20,397 nucleotides of DNA from Paenalcaligenes sp035301625 (GCA_035301625.1 DATGTW010000061.1:1-20397); one strand, 5' to 3'. Positions 7,438 to 15,581 are shown, counted from the first letter of the stretch. Notes: generated from the sequence alone by a model not told the origin. Numbers and translations are program-made.

Positions 7438-8103
7438 TTGGTTGAATTTGTCACATCCAGCAAGCTCCCGACGCCTTGGGGGGTGTTTCGGTTGCATGTG
7501 TTTCTCGAGGCGGAAACACAGCGTGAGCATATTGCGCTCACTTATGGTCAGTGGAATGCCCAGGATGCGGTCTTGCTGCGAATGCATTCCGAATGCCTGA
7601 CCGGAGATGCTCTGTTTAGTATGCGCTGCGATTGTGGTCCCCAGCTGCAACGTGCGATGCAACGGATCGCCGAACAGGGACAAGGGGTCGTGCTCTATCT
7701 GCGTCAAGAAGGCCGTGGTATTGGTTTATTGAACAAGATCCGTGCTTATGAGCTACAGGATCAGGGGTTAGATACTGTCCAGGCGAATGAACATTTGGGG
7801 TTTGCCGCAGATTTACGTAATTACGAGGTCTGTCTGCCCATGTTGCAACATCTGGGTATTGAGCATGTGCGTTTAATGACTAACAACCCACGTAAAGTGC
7901 AGGCACTGAGTGACTTAGGGGTTGATGTGGTCGAGCGTGTACCACATGAAATCCCAGCAAACCCTCACAATAGCCACTACTTGCAAACCAAGGCTGCACG
8001 TTTAGGTCATTTGCTTGGGCAGGATTTTCCGCAAAAAGTAGCTGTATCCTATGATGATGACGTATTGTTCAAAGAAAAGGACTCTCCGGCAGCGAGTAAA
8101 TAA
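7438..8103 (+). CDS. ribA: GTP cyclohydrolase II, TTG start
   Basis: RibA opens the imidazole ring of GTP, releasing formate and pyrophosphate, the first committed step of riboflavin synthesis. The 221-residue protein carries the zinc ligands Cys53, Cys64 and Cys66 (HSECLTGDALFSMRCDCGPQ), equivalent to Cys54/65/67 of E. coli, followed by LRQEGRGIGLLNKIRAYELQ with the GTP-binding and catalytic residues. It has no fused RibB domain. An in-frame stop at 7429-7431 leaves the TTG at 7438 as the only start giving a full N-terminus; GGTG lies seven bases upstream as a modest ribosome binding site. TTG starts are usually weakly translated. The long hairpin just upstream may add control. Confidence 0.94.
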   Translation: MVEFVTSSKLPTPWGVFRLHVFLEAETQREHIALTYGQWNAQDAVLLRMHSECLTGDALFSMRCDCGPQLQRAMQRIAEQGQGVVLYLRQEGRGIGLLNKIRAYELQDQGLDTVQANEHLGFAADLRNYEVCLPMLQHLGIEHVRLMTNNPRKVQALSDLGVDVVERVPHEIPANPHNSHYLQTKAARLGHLLGQDFPQKVAVSYDDDVLFKEKDSPAASK

Positions 8104-8120
8104 TTATTTTTTAGTTATAA

Positions 8121-8147
8121 AAAAGGCAGCGATTATCGCTGCCTTTT
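8121..8147. terminator. Bidirectional intrinsic terminator
   Basis: A perfect 12-base-pair stem, AAAAGGCAGCGA (8121-8132) with its complement at 8136-8147, has a TTA loop and T-rich flanks on both strands. It lies 17 bases after the ribA stop and 17 bases beyond the ttrA stop, so it can end both converging units. Confidence 0.9.
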
Positions 8148-8164
8148 CTTTTTTCGATACTATT

Positions 8165-11100
8165 TTAAGCCGCTACTTTTTCAATACGCGCAGGTAGCCC
8201 TTGACGCACTGCTGCACCAGAAACCCAGTCTATCCACACGTTTTTGTCATCGCGCGTGGTGTCCTGAAAGCCCAGATCGTTGAGGTTGATGCCTGCGCCG
8301 ATTTGGGCATTGTGTGGCATGGCCTGGCCATCTATGTAGTGGGCGCGAGCCCCCAACTCTTTGTGTCCATAGCCGTGTTCGACAGCAATAGCGCCGCGCA
8401 TGACTCCATCCCGTAGCATGGCGACAGCCTCTACACTGCTACCGGGGGTAGTGATGCGGACTTTGTCTCCATTGCGAATGCCTAATGCTTTGGCATCTTT
8501 GGGATGAATGGATACAGGGTTGTGTGGGTGCACCTGACGCAGTCGATCGACTCCGATGGCGATAGAGCTCATGATGTTGGATTTATATGAGCTCAACAGG
8601 AAGGGCCATTGTTTTTCAGGATAGATCTCTCGCATGGGGGTGCCATCTGCCATTCTGGTAGGGTACCAAGTTGGGCAGCCCGAGAATTTTTCACCTGTCA
8701 TCGAATAGGTGAGGGTGGCGAGTTCCTCGTCCCAGATGGGCAGCATAGTTAAATGAGCATGTTTGAGGTGATTCCCATCCCAGGCATCCTCAACACGATC
8801 GAAGCGTCCCCCACGTGTCATGAGCATGGCCACTTTGAGCCACTCTTCTTCTTTGAGGTGAGCTTTGATGAGATCCAACTTTTTGTCTACCCCAGTCAAA
8901 CTCATATCTTCATCTTTAGCGTCCGGGACGGGGCGGCCCATAGCATAAGCCACATTGGCAAAGCCACGCAGGTAAAAGTCCTGAGCGGTATGCATGGGAT
9001 AGCGTTGATCGCTATGAGGATCGCCAATGGCATCCTCACCAAAACCGGGCATTCCAAGGCGTTTGGCAACCTCGATGAAAAATACCTCGAGGCTAATGGG
9101 TTCACCGTCTTGGGTGCGGTCTACCTTGGGCTCAACGACAGGCCAGCGCAAGGTCGAGGTTTTGGCGATAACATCCGCCCACGGGGCAGAGGTTCCCCAG
9201 CTTTCGTAGGTGACTGTGTCAGGGACAATATAGTCAGACAGTGCCGTAGTTTCATTAATAAAGGGATCAACACAGACAATTAAAGGCAGTTTTTTGGGAT
9301 CTTGCAGCTCTTTGTAGAGAGTGTTGCGCAAGCCTGCAATGCCATAAATGGGGTTACCCATGTGGTTGATCCAGGCTTTGGCTTTATAAGGATAGCCGGC
9401 AATGCCCGCGGCAACCATTTCGGTGCTTAATCCTCCGACCATTGGGTACCAAGGGGCTTTGGTGGGATAGGGATTCTCGCCGGCAGCTATTTTTTGTTTG
9501 TACTCAGAGCTATTCTCATAGGGCATGCGAGTGCGAGATAGTGCAAGCCCTTGGGGAGCTTTTTGGCCAGGGAAGCGGAAATCATAACGGGGACCTGGGC
9601 CAAAAGGCCCAAAGGGACCCGCATCCAGTACCAAGCCGCCTTTAACGTTTAGATTACCCGCCAGAGTGTTGAGCATGCCAATTGCATAGGCGGTATAAAA
9701 TCCAGCGCCGCTCATTGTGCCCCCGTGAGCATCAGCAACAGCTTGTGCACCGTAACTGCTGAATTCACGGGCCAAGTCCTGTATCTCTTCTACGGGAATG
9801 CCACATTGTTCGCTGTATTCCTCATAGCTCATGTGTTGTGATTCAAACAGCATTTTGCTCAGTGCGCTGCATACCTCGACGGGTTGCTGTCCCAGATTGA
9901 CGGCTTCAACACTGCGTTCTACAAAAAGTTCAGCAGGCTCGGCAATGGTGTGGGGAGCAAGACTACCGTCTGCACGCTGTACAACAAAGACATCTTTTTC
10001 TGCGCCTTCGTCATCTGTTTCTACTGGCCAGCCCAAGTCGCTGCCCTTGAGGAAGGTGCCATAACGAGGATGTTCAGGGTCATTGATGAGCAGGTGAGTC
10101 GCGTTGGTCCATGAGGTTTGTCCTGCAGCTTGCATGGCTTGCATGCTGGGTTGAGCCAAGACCTCTTGATTAAAGCTTTCGTTTTCCAGCATCCAGCGAA
10201 TCATTCCCAAGCATAAGGCTAAATCAGAGGCAGGTTTAACTGCAATCCACCGATTATGTGTGCCTGCAGCCAGGCTAGATGAAGTGGGTAAAATAGGAGA
10301 AACCACCACATAATTAAAGGTGTTTTCTTCGCGTGCCCGTGCCTCGGCCAGCTCGCGGCCTTGTCGTTGGAATGGGTTACCTGATTGGGCAGGTGCTGCA
10401 CCAATGAAAAGGCCAAAACGGGCACTGGTCCAGTCGGGCTTGCCGTGGGGCATGCTACGCACATCACCTAATGCTACACCAGCGCCAATACGGAAGGTTT
10501 GGCCACAATATGCGCCATGATTCGAACGGTTAACTGTGCCAAATGACTGCTCAGCAAAGCGGCGCAGCAAAGGAGTGCGCCCCTCGTTACCGGCATCAGT
10601 GACAATCAGCTGATTGGACAGTGGGCCGTATTCAGGATGCTCTGGATCAATAAGAGTGTCGCGGTCAAAAATGGCGCGTAGCCCATCGACATGGCCCTCT
10701 CCGAATAAATCACCACCTTCACAAATCTCTTCGATCAGTTGCTCAAAACTGATTTTTTCCCATTTTCCCTCTCCGCGTTTGCCAACACGTTTTAACGGGC
10801 TCAGCACCCTATAAGGACTATTGACCTGTTGCTGCATCGCATTACCTCGGGCGCAGGCAGTCGCTCGGCCTTCGAGGCCGTGTTCTTGGCCGAGGCGCAA
10901 AAAAACCTCGCGAACAGATTCATCCATGTCAGCGGGACGTGTGGTAGCCAGCGGGTGGTAGGGGTTGCCCGCAATGCGGATGATTTCATTCTCATCTTGG
11001 TTAACGCGAACCCGAACGCCACATTGGGTCCAACACCCCAGACAAAGCGAGGGGCTGACGACATGGCCAGGCTGAGTTTCCAATTGGCCTGTAGCGGGAT

Positions 11101-11302
11101 TAATAGCAAACTCGGGGATGCGCGCATTGCCACGTACGGCATCTTTAGTAGGTGCACCCGTTGTGCCTTTGGTCAGGCCGCGCGCTGTTTTAACCAGGGT
11201 TTCCCCATAGCCTGCAGCAAAAGCTGCCAAGCCACCAGCTGCTAGCGCACCGTGTTTAATTAGTTTGCGTCTGTCTTTATTTTGTTCGTCTGATTTGCTC
11301 AT
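8165..11302 (-). CDS. ttrA: Tetrathionate reductase catalytic subunit A, molybdopterin oxidoreductase
   Basis: TtrA reduces tetrathionate to two thiosulfates on the periplasmic side, using electrons from quinol passed through TtrC and TtrB. This 1045-residue protein starts with a Tat signal: twin arginines at 11-12 in DRRKLIK, then a hydrophobic Ala/Gly stretch. The N-terminal [4Fe-4S] site is Cys87, Cys90, Cys94 (CLGCWTQC) and Cys150 (TACARGN); the long gap before the fourth cysteine is typical of TtrA and unlike most relatives. Cys266 in HGAYCGQTF is the probable molybdenum ligand. The C-terminal third includes VHPHNPVSIHPKDAKALGI and GDKVRITTPG, the cofactor-binding cap. It is last in a B-C-A operon, 60 bases after ttrC. 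A thiosulfate, polysulfide or arsenate reductase is less likely given length, gene order and the TtrB signal type. Confidence 0.87.
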   Translation of the reverse strand: MSKSDEQNKDRRKLIKHGALAAGGLAAFAAGYGETLVKTARGLTKGTTGAPTKDAVRGNARIPEFAINPATGQLETQPGHVVSPSLCLGCWTQCGVRVRVNQDENEIIRIAGNPYHPLATTRPADMDESVREVFLRLGQEHGLEGRATACARGNAMQQQVNSPYRVLSPLKRVGKRGEGKWEKISFEQLIEEICEGGDLFGEGHVDGLRAIFDRDTLIDPEHPEYGPLSNQLIVTDAGNEGRTPLLRRFAEQSFGTVNRSNHGAYCGQTFRIGAGVALGDVRSMPHGKPDWTSARFGLFIGAAPAQSGNPFQRQGRELAEARAREENTFNYVVVSPILPTSSSLAAGTHNRWIAVKPASDLALCLGMIRWMLENESFNQEVLAQPSMQAMQAAGQTSWTNATHLLINDPEHPRYGTFLKGSDLGWPVETDDEGAEKDVFVVQRADGSLAPHTIAEPAELFVERSVEAVNLGQQPVEVCSALSKMLFESQHMSYEEYSEQCGIPVEEIQDLAREFSSYGAQAVADAHGGTMSGAGFYTAYAIGMLNTLAGNLNVKGGLVLDAGPFGPFGPGPRYDFRFPGQKAPQGLALSRTRMPYENSSEYKQKIAAGENPYPTKAPWYPMVGGLSTEMVAAGIAGYPYKAKAWINHMGNPIYGIAGLRNTLYKELQDPKKLPLIVCVDPFINETTALSDYIVPDTVTYESWGTSAPWADVIAKTSTLRWPVVEPKVDRTQDGEPISLEVFFIEVAKRLGMPGFGEDAIGDPHSDQRYPMHTAQDFYLRGFANVAYAMGRPVPDAKDEDMSLTGVDKKLDLIKAHLKEEEWLKVAMLMTRGGRFDRVEDAWDGNHLKHAHLTMLPIWDEELATLTYSMTGEKFSGCPTWYPTRMADGTPMREIYPEKQWPFLLSSYKSNIMSSIAIGVDRLRQVHPHNPVSIHPKDAKALGIRNGDKVRITTPGSSVEAVAMLRDGVMRGAIAVEHGYGHKELGARAHYIDGQAMPHNAQIGAGINLNDLGFQDTTRDDKNVWIDWVSGAAVRQGLPARIEKVAA

Positions 11303-11362
11303 TGTGCTAATTCCAAAAAAACTGTTTACCTAATCGTATTGTCGGTAGTGAGCGATGCACTG

Positions 11363-12403
11363 TCATGCGGACAGGGGCGCAAATCCGTGAGCGCGCGGGA
11401 AGCGATCCAAGAACCAGGTGACGATAGCCAGTAATGCAATACAGAGGCCAAATATACCGACCATGCCCATGAGGCCATCGCTATCCATTGGCATGCTTTG
11501 TAAGTAAAGCCCGGCACCATATTTGGGCACACCTTGTACGCTCATAAGGATGATCCAGCGGAATACCCAAGCAGAGCCCATCATGACCAGTGCGCACAAC
11601 AAGGAATGCCAACGGTGGCAAACTCGCTCGGGGCGAGCGCTAAGTAAAACAACTAAAATGAGAGCCAAAATTACAGAGCCGTACAAGCTGCTACGCCAAG
11701 TGGGGTAGGTACTGAATAGATCCATGGCAGCCATAAAGGAGGGCTCAACGCCAGTGATACCAGCCAATACCCATCCACATGCACTGATGGCCAAGAGAAC
11801 TAAAGCCGTTAAGCTCAAGCGCCGCATAAGGCCCGCGGGTAATGCACTCAGGCCATTTGGCGTCCAGCGTGCCACTAATAAAATAGCGCCCAGACTAGCC
11901 AGCCACCCAGTTAAGGCAAAATTAACAGGCAAGAAAAACGTATGCCAAAGGGGGCGTGCGCGGATAATCATGACCTCAGCGCCGGTATAGATGAGGACAC
12001 TGATTGCAGAAATTAGCAAGAGTATGCTGCTAAAGCGCAAGAGACTCTCTTTGTTAAACCACCAAAAAACACCGTATAGTAACGAAAGCAGCACAAATAC
12101 GGGCAGCAAAAAGGCCCCAATAGACATCCAGGATTGTGGGCTAAAGTAAGCATAAAAATGCCAAAATCTGCCCGGTTGCTGTAGGTCAGCAAATAAAGCA
12201 ATTGGGGCTACTATCGCGGTGACGACCAAAACTGTCACGGCAGCGGGCAAGATACGACGTGCCGGACTATGTGCATCAGTAAAACTGATACAAGACACTG
12301 TGATTGCCGTCGTGGTGGCGATAGCCACGAGGAAAAAATACTGCACAGCCCAAGGCAGCCAAGCAGCATCATAGGCTGGTGTAAGGATTTCAATGATTTT
12401 CAT
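11363..12403 (-). CDS. ttrC: Tetrathionate reductase membrane subunit C, NrfD-like
   Basis: A 346-residue integral membrane protein of the NrfD/PsrC family with about nine hydrophobic segments from near the N-terminus to the C-terminus. In tetrathionate reductase it anchors the A and B subunits to the outer face of the inner membrane and oxidises quinol. Recognisable stretches include an N-terminal EILTPAYDAAWLPWAVQYFF and, further in, LQQPGRFWHFYAYFSPQSWM, the conserved loop found in NrfD proteins near the quinol site. AGGAG six bases before the ATG and a 12-base gap after ttrB show it is in the same operon. Low sequence conservation in this family means the naming relies on the neighbours. 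Confidence 0.87.
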   Translation of the reverse strand: MKIIEILTPAYDAAWLPWAVQYFFLVAIATTTAITVSCISFTDAHSPARRILPAAVTVLVVTAIVAPIALFADLQQPGRFWHFYAYFSPQSWMSIGAFLLPVFVLLSLLYGVFWWFNKESLLRFSSILLLISAISVLIYTGAEVMIIRARPLWHTFFLPVNFALTGWLASLGAILLVARWTPNGLSALPAGLMRRLSLTALVLLAISACGWVLAGITGVEPSFMAAMDLFSTYPTWRSSLYGSVILALILVVLLSARPERVCHRWHSLLCALVMMGSAWVFRWIILMSVQGVPKYGAGLYLQSMPMDSDGLMGMVGIFGLCIALLAIVTWFLDRFPRAHGFAPLSA

Positions 12404-12415
12404 CTTGGGCTCCTA

Positions 12416-13189
12416 TTAAAACTCAGTGACCAGGCGGACGCTGGTTTGGCCTTCGACGCCATCAACAAAGTCGTCTGGCAAGCCGATATAAAATACGCGT
12501 GGTTTGGTATTCATATCGGGTTTCAGCACTTTGATGTCGCCCTTGTTTTCCTGCATCACTTGATTAATGATGCTGTCGGGATCATTAAGATCGCCAATAA
12601 TACGGGCACCGCCAATACAGGTTTCTACACATGCGGGCAAGAGTCCGACCTCGAGGCGATGCTCGCAGAAAGTGCATTTGTCAGCTGTTTTGGTTTCTTC
12701 GTTAATAAAACGCGCATCATAGGGGCAGGCTTGAACGCAATACGCACAGCCTACGCAGCGCTCGTTATCAACGAGTACGATGCCGTCCTCACGTTGGAAA
12801 GTCGCCTCTACTGGGCAAACAGGGACACAAGGTGGGTTTTCACAGTGGTTACACAGACGGGGCAGGTTAAACATGGCGGGCTGATCGCCATCGTAGTCTT
12901 CTACTTCGTATTGCAAAACTGTGGTGCGGAATTGACCAATTGGGGGTAGATTCTCTACCGAGCAACTGACCGTACAGGCTTGGCATCCAATACACTTGCG
13001 TAGATCAATGACCATGGCAAAACGTTTGCCATCAATGCCAGGCCGACGCACTGGTTGTTCATTTATCTGTGCCTGTACCGGTTGGATGGGAATAACTGTG
13101 GCGGTGGCCCCCAGACCGAGGAGTTGTTTTAGAAAGCCACGCTTGCCTTTTTGGGGCAAGTCAGGCGTTTGTTCTTTGGGGTAAGGCAT
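12416..13189 (-). CDS. ttrB: Tetrathionate reductase iron-sulfur subunit B
   Basis: A 257-residue ferredoxin-like subunit that should carry four [4Fe-4S] clusters between quinol-oxidising TtrC and the TtrA active site. The cysteine groups appear in order: CIGCQACTVSC, CNHCENPPCVPVCP, CVGCAYCVQACP, and CTFC with a later CVETC. The N-terminus has a Tat-like signal in which the arginine pair is Lys-Arg (KRGFLKQLLGLGATA). A natural Lys-Arg Tat signal is established for Salmonella TtrB, so this unusual feature supports the assignment. AAGGA stands seven bases before the ATG. It is the first gene of the operon, behind an FNR-type promoter. Confidence 0.9.
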   Translation of the reverse strand: MPYPKEQTPDLPQKGKRGFLKQLLGLGATATVIPIQPVQAQINEQPVRRPGIDGKRFAMVIDLRKCIGCQACTVSCSVENLPPIGQFRTTVLQYEVEDYDGDQPAMFNLPRLCNHCENPPCVPVCPVEATFQREDGIVLVDNERCVGCAYCVQACPYDARFINEETKTADKCTFCEHRLEVGLLPACVETCIGGARIIGDLNDPDSIINQVMQENKGDIKVLKPDMNTKPRVFYIGLPDDFVDGVEGQTSVRLVTEF

Positions 13190-13239
13190 ATGGCATTCCT
13201 TATTAAAGCAGCATAAAACATATCTAAACCCTAGTTATA

Positions 13240-13245
13240 AGCATA
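13240..13245 (-). promoter_or_regulatory. Candidate -10 element of the ttrBCA promoter
   Basis: On the minus strand these bases read TATGCT, four of six matches to TATAAT. The centre lies 32 bases downstream of the FNR box centre, the spacing of class II FNR promoters (activator at -41.5). Transcription would begin near 13233, leaving a leader of about 44 bases before the ttrB ATG. Confidence 0.5.
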
Positions 13246-13267
13246 TACTTAAAGGAATTAAGTCTGA

Positions 13268-13281
13268 TTGAGTTATATCAA
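13268..13281 (-). promoter_or_regulatory. FNR/ANR binding site for ttrBCA
   Basis: The plus strand reads TTGAGTTATATCAA, and the minus strand TTGATATAACTCAA, a 9 of 10 match to the FNR consensus TTGAT-N4-ATCAA. It lies 79 bases upstream of the ttrB start at the correct distance from a -10-like hexamer for class II activation. FNR is active without oxygen, which suits an anaerobic respiratory operon. The divergent polyamine gene begins 260 bases away, so the site most likely serves ttr. Confidence 0.75.
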
Positions 13282-13526
13282 GTGAAAGGATAACCATAAA
13301 AAAAGTCAGGGTTTAGCACTTTTTTCCCTTAGTAATATCGTCGCTAAGCCGCTTTAGATCGTCATTGTGGTAAATAAGCCGCGAGTAATATTTTTTTAAT
13401 TAAAGCTATATGCATCCCTTTTTTTGTTGTGTAAGATTGCAATTTTCGTGAAGTCCACGTTCTAACCTTGGTGAAAACGGGCTTCGGGCTTTTTTCAGTC
13501 TTGATTCAGACTGGGATCCTTTTTTT
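13282..13526. other. AT-rich intergenic leader of the polyamine gene
   Basis: These 245 bases between the FNR box and the ribosome binding site of the next gene contain no convincing open frame. A perfect six-base-pair hairpin, CAGTCT-TGATTC-AGACTG (13496-13513), sits 13 bases before the AAGGAG at 13527, and a short direct repeat CGGGCTTCGGGCTT precedes it. No promoter stands out clearly. The hairpin is too small to call a riboswitch. Confidence 0.35.
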
Positions 13527-13540
13527 AAGGAGCGACAACG

Positions 13541-14776
13541 ATGCAAGGCCTGCACCTTACCGCAGATTTATACCAGTGCCAGGGAGCACTCTCCCTATTT
13601 GTTGATGAACACGCATTGGCGACTTTTTGTCGAACAGAAACACAACGTTCGGGGTTAACCATTGTGGGTGAAAAATGGATAACTTTTCCCGAATACCAAG
13701 GCGAGCCAGGTGGTGTGACAGGGGCTTTATTGCTCGCTGAGTCGCATCTGGCAATTCACACTTGGCCTGAACGCAAAGGCGTGACATTAGATATTTATGT
13801 GTGCAATTTCAGCGCCGATAACTCCGTGAAAGCCCAGGGGCTTTTACAACGCTTGATAGATGTTTTTGCTCCCGAATCGATACAAAGAAATCAGATTCTG
13901 CGAGGTGATGAGCAAGGCAATCAAGCAGGAGAGCTTCTGTGGGAAAAACTTAATAACAACAGTGTCTACGGCTTTTGGTTTCGCAAACGTTTGCTAGAAA
14001 AACATACCAAATATCAATATTTGGAATTGCTTGAGTCCGCTGATATGGGGCGCACATTGCGTCTTGATGGTTGCTTGATGACCGCTGAGAAAGAAGAGTT
14101 CTTCTATCACGAAGGCTTGGTTCACCCAGCCATGCTTAGTCATCCTAATCCCCAAAAAACTTTAATTATTGGAGGCGGGGATGGAGGTGCACTGGAAGAG
14201 CTGCTCAAGCATCAACCTGTTGAGTCTGCCACTTTGGTGGATTTGGATGGTGCGGTGATTGAAGTTTCCAAAGAATACCTGCAGTCTATCAACAAGGGAG
14301 CTTTTGACCATCCTAAAGCCATGATTAAGGTGGGTGATGGGGCCGAGTTTGTGCGGACTACTGAGGAACGTTTTGATATCGTACTGCTGGATTTAACGGA
14401 TCCTGAGACGCCTGCTGGTCCTTTATATACGGAGGAGTTTTTTGTTGCTTGCAAGAAAGTGCTGACCTCAGGTGGTGCAATTGTGTTGCATCTGGGATCA
14501 CCATTCCATGAACCGGAACAGGTACGGCGCCTGAGCTATATGCTGGCAGGCGTTTTTACACACGTCAGTCCATATGGGTTGTATATACCGCTGTATGGCG
14601 CGTATTGGGCGCTGGCTGTTGCATCTGATGAATTGTGTCCCAAGCAGGTGAGTGCGCAGGTTATCGACGAGCGTATTCAAGCGCGCGCCATTGGTGATTT
14701 GCAGTACTACAATTCAGAAGTCCATGGCGCTTTATTTGCACTGCCGAACTATTATCAAAAGCTAGTTCCAGCTTAG
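13541..14776 (+). CDS. Fused S-adenosylmethionine decarboxylase and spermidine synthase
   Basis: One 411-residue chain carries two consecutive steps of spermidine synthesis. Residues 1-125 are a class 1b (SpeH-type) AdoMet decarboxylase. Self-cleavage should occur at Glu67-Ser68 in AESHLAIHTWPE, turning Ser68 into the pyruvoyl group; His73 and Cys88 complete the set and match Ser63, His68 and Cys83 of the Thermotoga enzyme with a constant offset. From about residue 130 it is a SpeE-type aminopropyltransferase: GGGDGG at 211-216, the DLD of the cofactor site at 234-236, DGAEF at 266-270, and Asp284/Asp287 in LLDLTDP. The usual DSTDP motif has Leu in place of Ser. Decarboxylated AdoMet could thus pass directly to the transferase. 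AAGGAG lies eight bases before the ATG. Fusions of these two enzymes have been reported in bacteria. Confidence 0.92.
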   Translation: MQGLHLTADLYQCQGALSLFVDEHALATFCRTETQRSGLTIVGEKWITFPEYQGEPGGVTGALLLAESHLAIHTWPERKGVTLDIYVCNFSADNSVKAQGLLQRLIDVFAPESIQRNQILRGDEQGNQAGELLWEKLNNNSVYGFWFRKRLLEKHTKYQYLELLESADMGRTLRLDGCLMTAEKEEFFYHEGLVHPAMLSHPNPQKTLIIGGGDGGALEELLKHQPVESATLVDLDGAVIEVSKEYLQSINKGAFDHPKAMIKVGDGAEFVRTTEERFDIVLLDLTDPETPAGPLYTEEFFVACKKVLTSGGAIVLHLGSPFHEPEQVRRLSYMLAGVFTHVSPYGLYIPLYGAYWALAVASDELCPKQVSAQVIDERIQARAIGDLQYYNSEVHGALFALPNYYQKLVPA

Positions 14777-14799
14777 TTGTATTGGTGTTTTGTTTTCTT

Positions 14800-14844
14800 G
14801 CAGGGTGACTGTTGGCTAGTAGCCCTGCGAGAGCTATTGCTCTC
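14800..14844. terminator. Two adjacent hairpins between convergent genes
   Basis: GCAGGG at 14800-14805 pairs with CCCTGC at 14823-14828, and GAGAGC at 14829-14834 pairs with GCTCTC at 14839-14844 over a TATT loop. They lie 24 bases after the polyamine gene stop. Neither has a T run, so a role in termination or transcript stability is only suggested by position. Confidence 0.35.
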
Positions 14845-14905
14845 TGATTGTCTTAAGATGACGGTTGTTGTGTCAGTGAGTTTTTTGCGACAGCAAGAGA
14901 TAGTT

Positions 14906-15403
14906 TTAGTCATACCATCTTTTTTGTAGTGCTAATAAGGCTTCTAGAACGCTTCCTGTGACGATTTCACAGGGGATACTTAGCATGAGGTTTAGCGGTA
15001 GGTTGAAGTCTTCGATCATGTAGCCGCTTTGGTCAACCCATTGTTCCCGGACTTGGTCGTAGTAGACTGGACCGTAGAATTTCTCTACTGTTTTGACGGT
15101 GGTGAGTGGTTCTTGGAGGTAAATGATGACGGGTTTGCCCAAGGCTACTGCATAGCCTATTTCAAATACTGTGCCCGAGTCAGGTTCGGCGCCGCGAAAG
15201 GGGTTAGCGTTGGCGATGAGAGCGTCGGCTTCGTGAATGAGTTCCGCGTTACGTTGATAAATACTTTGTGCGGTTGTTTCGATTTGGTCGACTGGGTGCA
15301 AAGGCTCAAAGCCGTGAGCGCGGCATAGAGATTTATGTTTTTCTGCCAATTCTGTGGCATTACTAGCGAATACGTCTGGACCGGCGAGATAGACCTTTTT
15401 CAT
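14906..15403 (-). CDS. Nucleoside 2-deoxyribosyltransferase family protein
   Basis: A 165-residue cytoplasmic protein of the family that transfers or hydrolyses the deoxyribose of nucleosides and nucleotides. The N-terminal VYLAGPDVF forms the first strand and loop. NPFRGAEPDSGTVFEIGYA holds Asp75 and the probable nucleophile Glu81, matching the D-x(n)-E arrangement of Lactobacillus transferases. The final ALGKPVIIYL strand is also typical. Relatives include base-exchange enzymes and deoxynucleoside monophosphate hydrolases; salvage or nucleotide-pool cleaning is plausible, but which reaction is unknown. AGGGGG lies five to six bases before the ATG. It is the most downstream of several leftward genes with gaps of 178 bases or more, so it is probably transcribed alone. 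Confidence 0.85.
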   Translation of the reverse strand: MKKVYLAGPDVFASNATELAEKHKSLCRAHGFEPLHPVDQIETTAQSIYQRNAELIHEADALIANANPFRGAEPDSGTVFEIGYAVALGKPVIIYLQEPLTTVKTVEKFYGPVYYDQVREQWVDQSGYMIEDFNLPLNLMLSIPCEIVTGSVLEALLALQKRWYD

Positions 15404-15551
15404 GGTGTCCCCCTCAAAGGTGACAAAGGTTAATTTAAATTAGTCGCTATTTTGCCTTTAGGGCCGCACAAGGGCAAGTGATGAGTGTAAAAGTGTTCAG
15501 TCAGGACTGGAAAGGATTACCTGGTCTAGGTGTAGAGGCTGTTTTCAGCAC

Positions 15552-15568
15552 GGGGCCTGGCTGGCCCC
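15552..15568. terminator. GC-rich hairpin after the 87-residue gene
   Basis: GGGGCC at 15552-15557 pairs with GGCCCC at 15563-15568 around TGGCT, 14 bases beyond the stop of the leftward gene at 15582. No T run follows on the minus strand, so it is a weak terminator candidate. Confidence 0.35.
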
Positions 15569-15581
15569 ATGTATTGAAAAT

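Noticed and set aside
8753..9283. 176-residue rightward open frame
   Set aside because: It is antisense to the conserved core of ttrA and has no recognisable domain; an accidental open frame in a long gene.
10829..11245. 138-residue rightward open frame
   Set aside because: It is antisense to the Tat signal and iron-sulfur site of ttrA; no independent support.
12269..12949. 226-residue rightward open frame
   Set aside because: It lies opposite ttrB and the start of ttrC, whose cysteine motifs and membrane pattern are unmistakable. It has no family features and no ribosome site of its own.
13496..13513. Riboswitch or polyamine-sensing leader before the decarboxylase-synthase gene
   Set aside because: Only a six-base-pair hairpin is seen, with no larger conserved structure, leader frame or T run.
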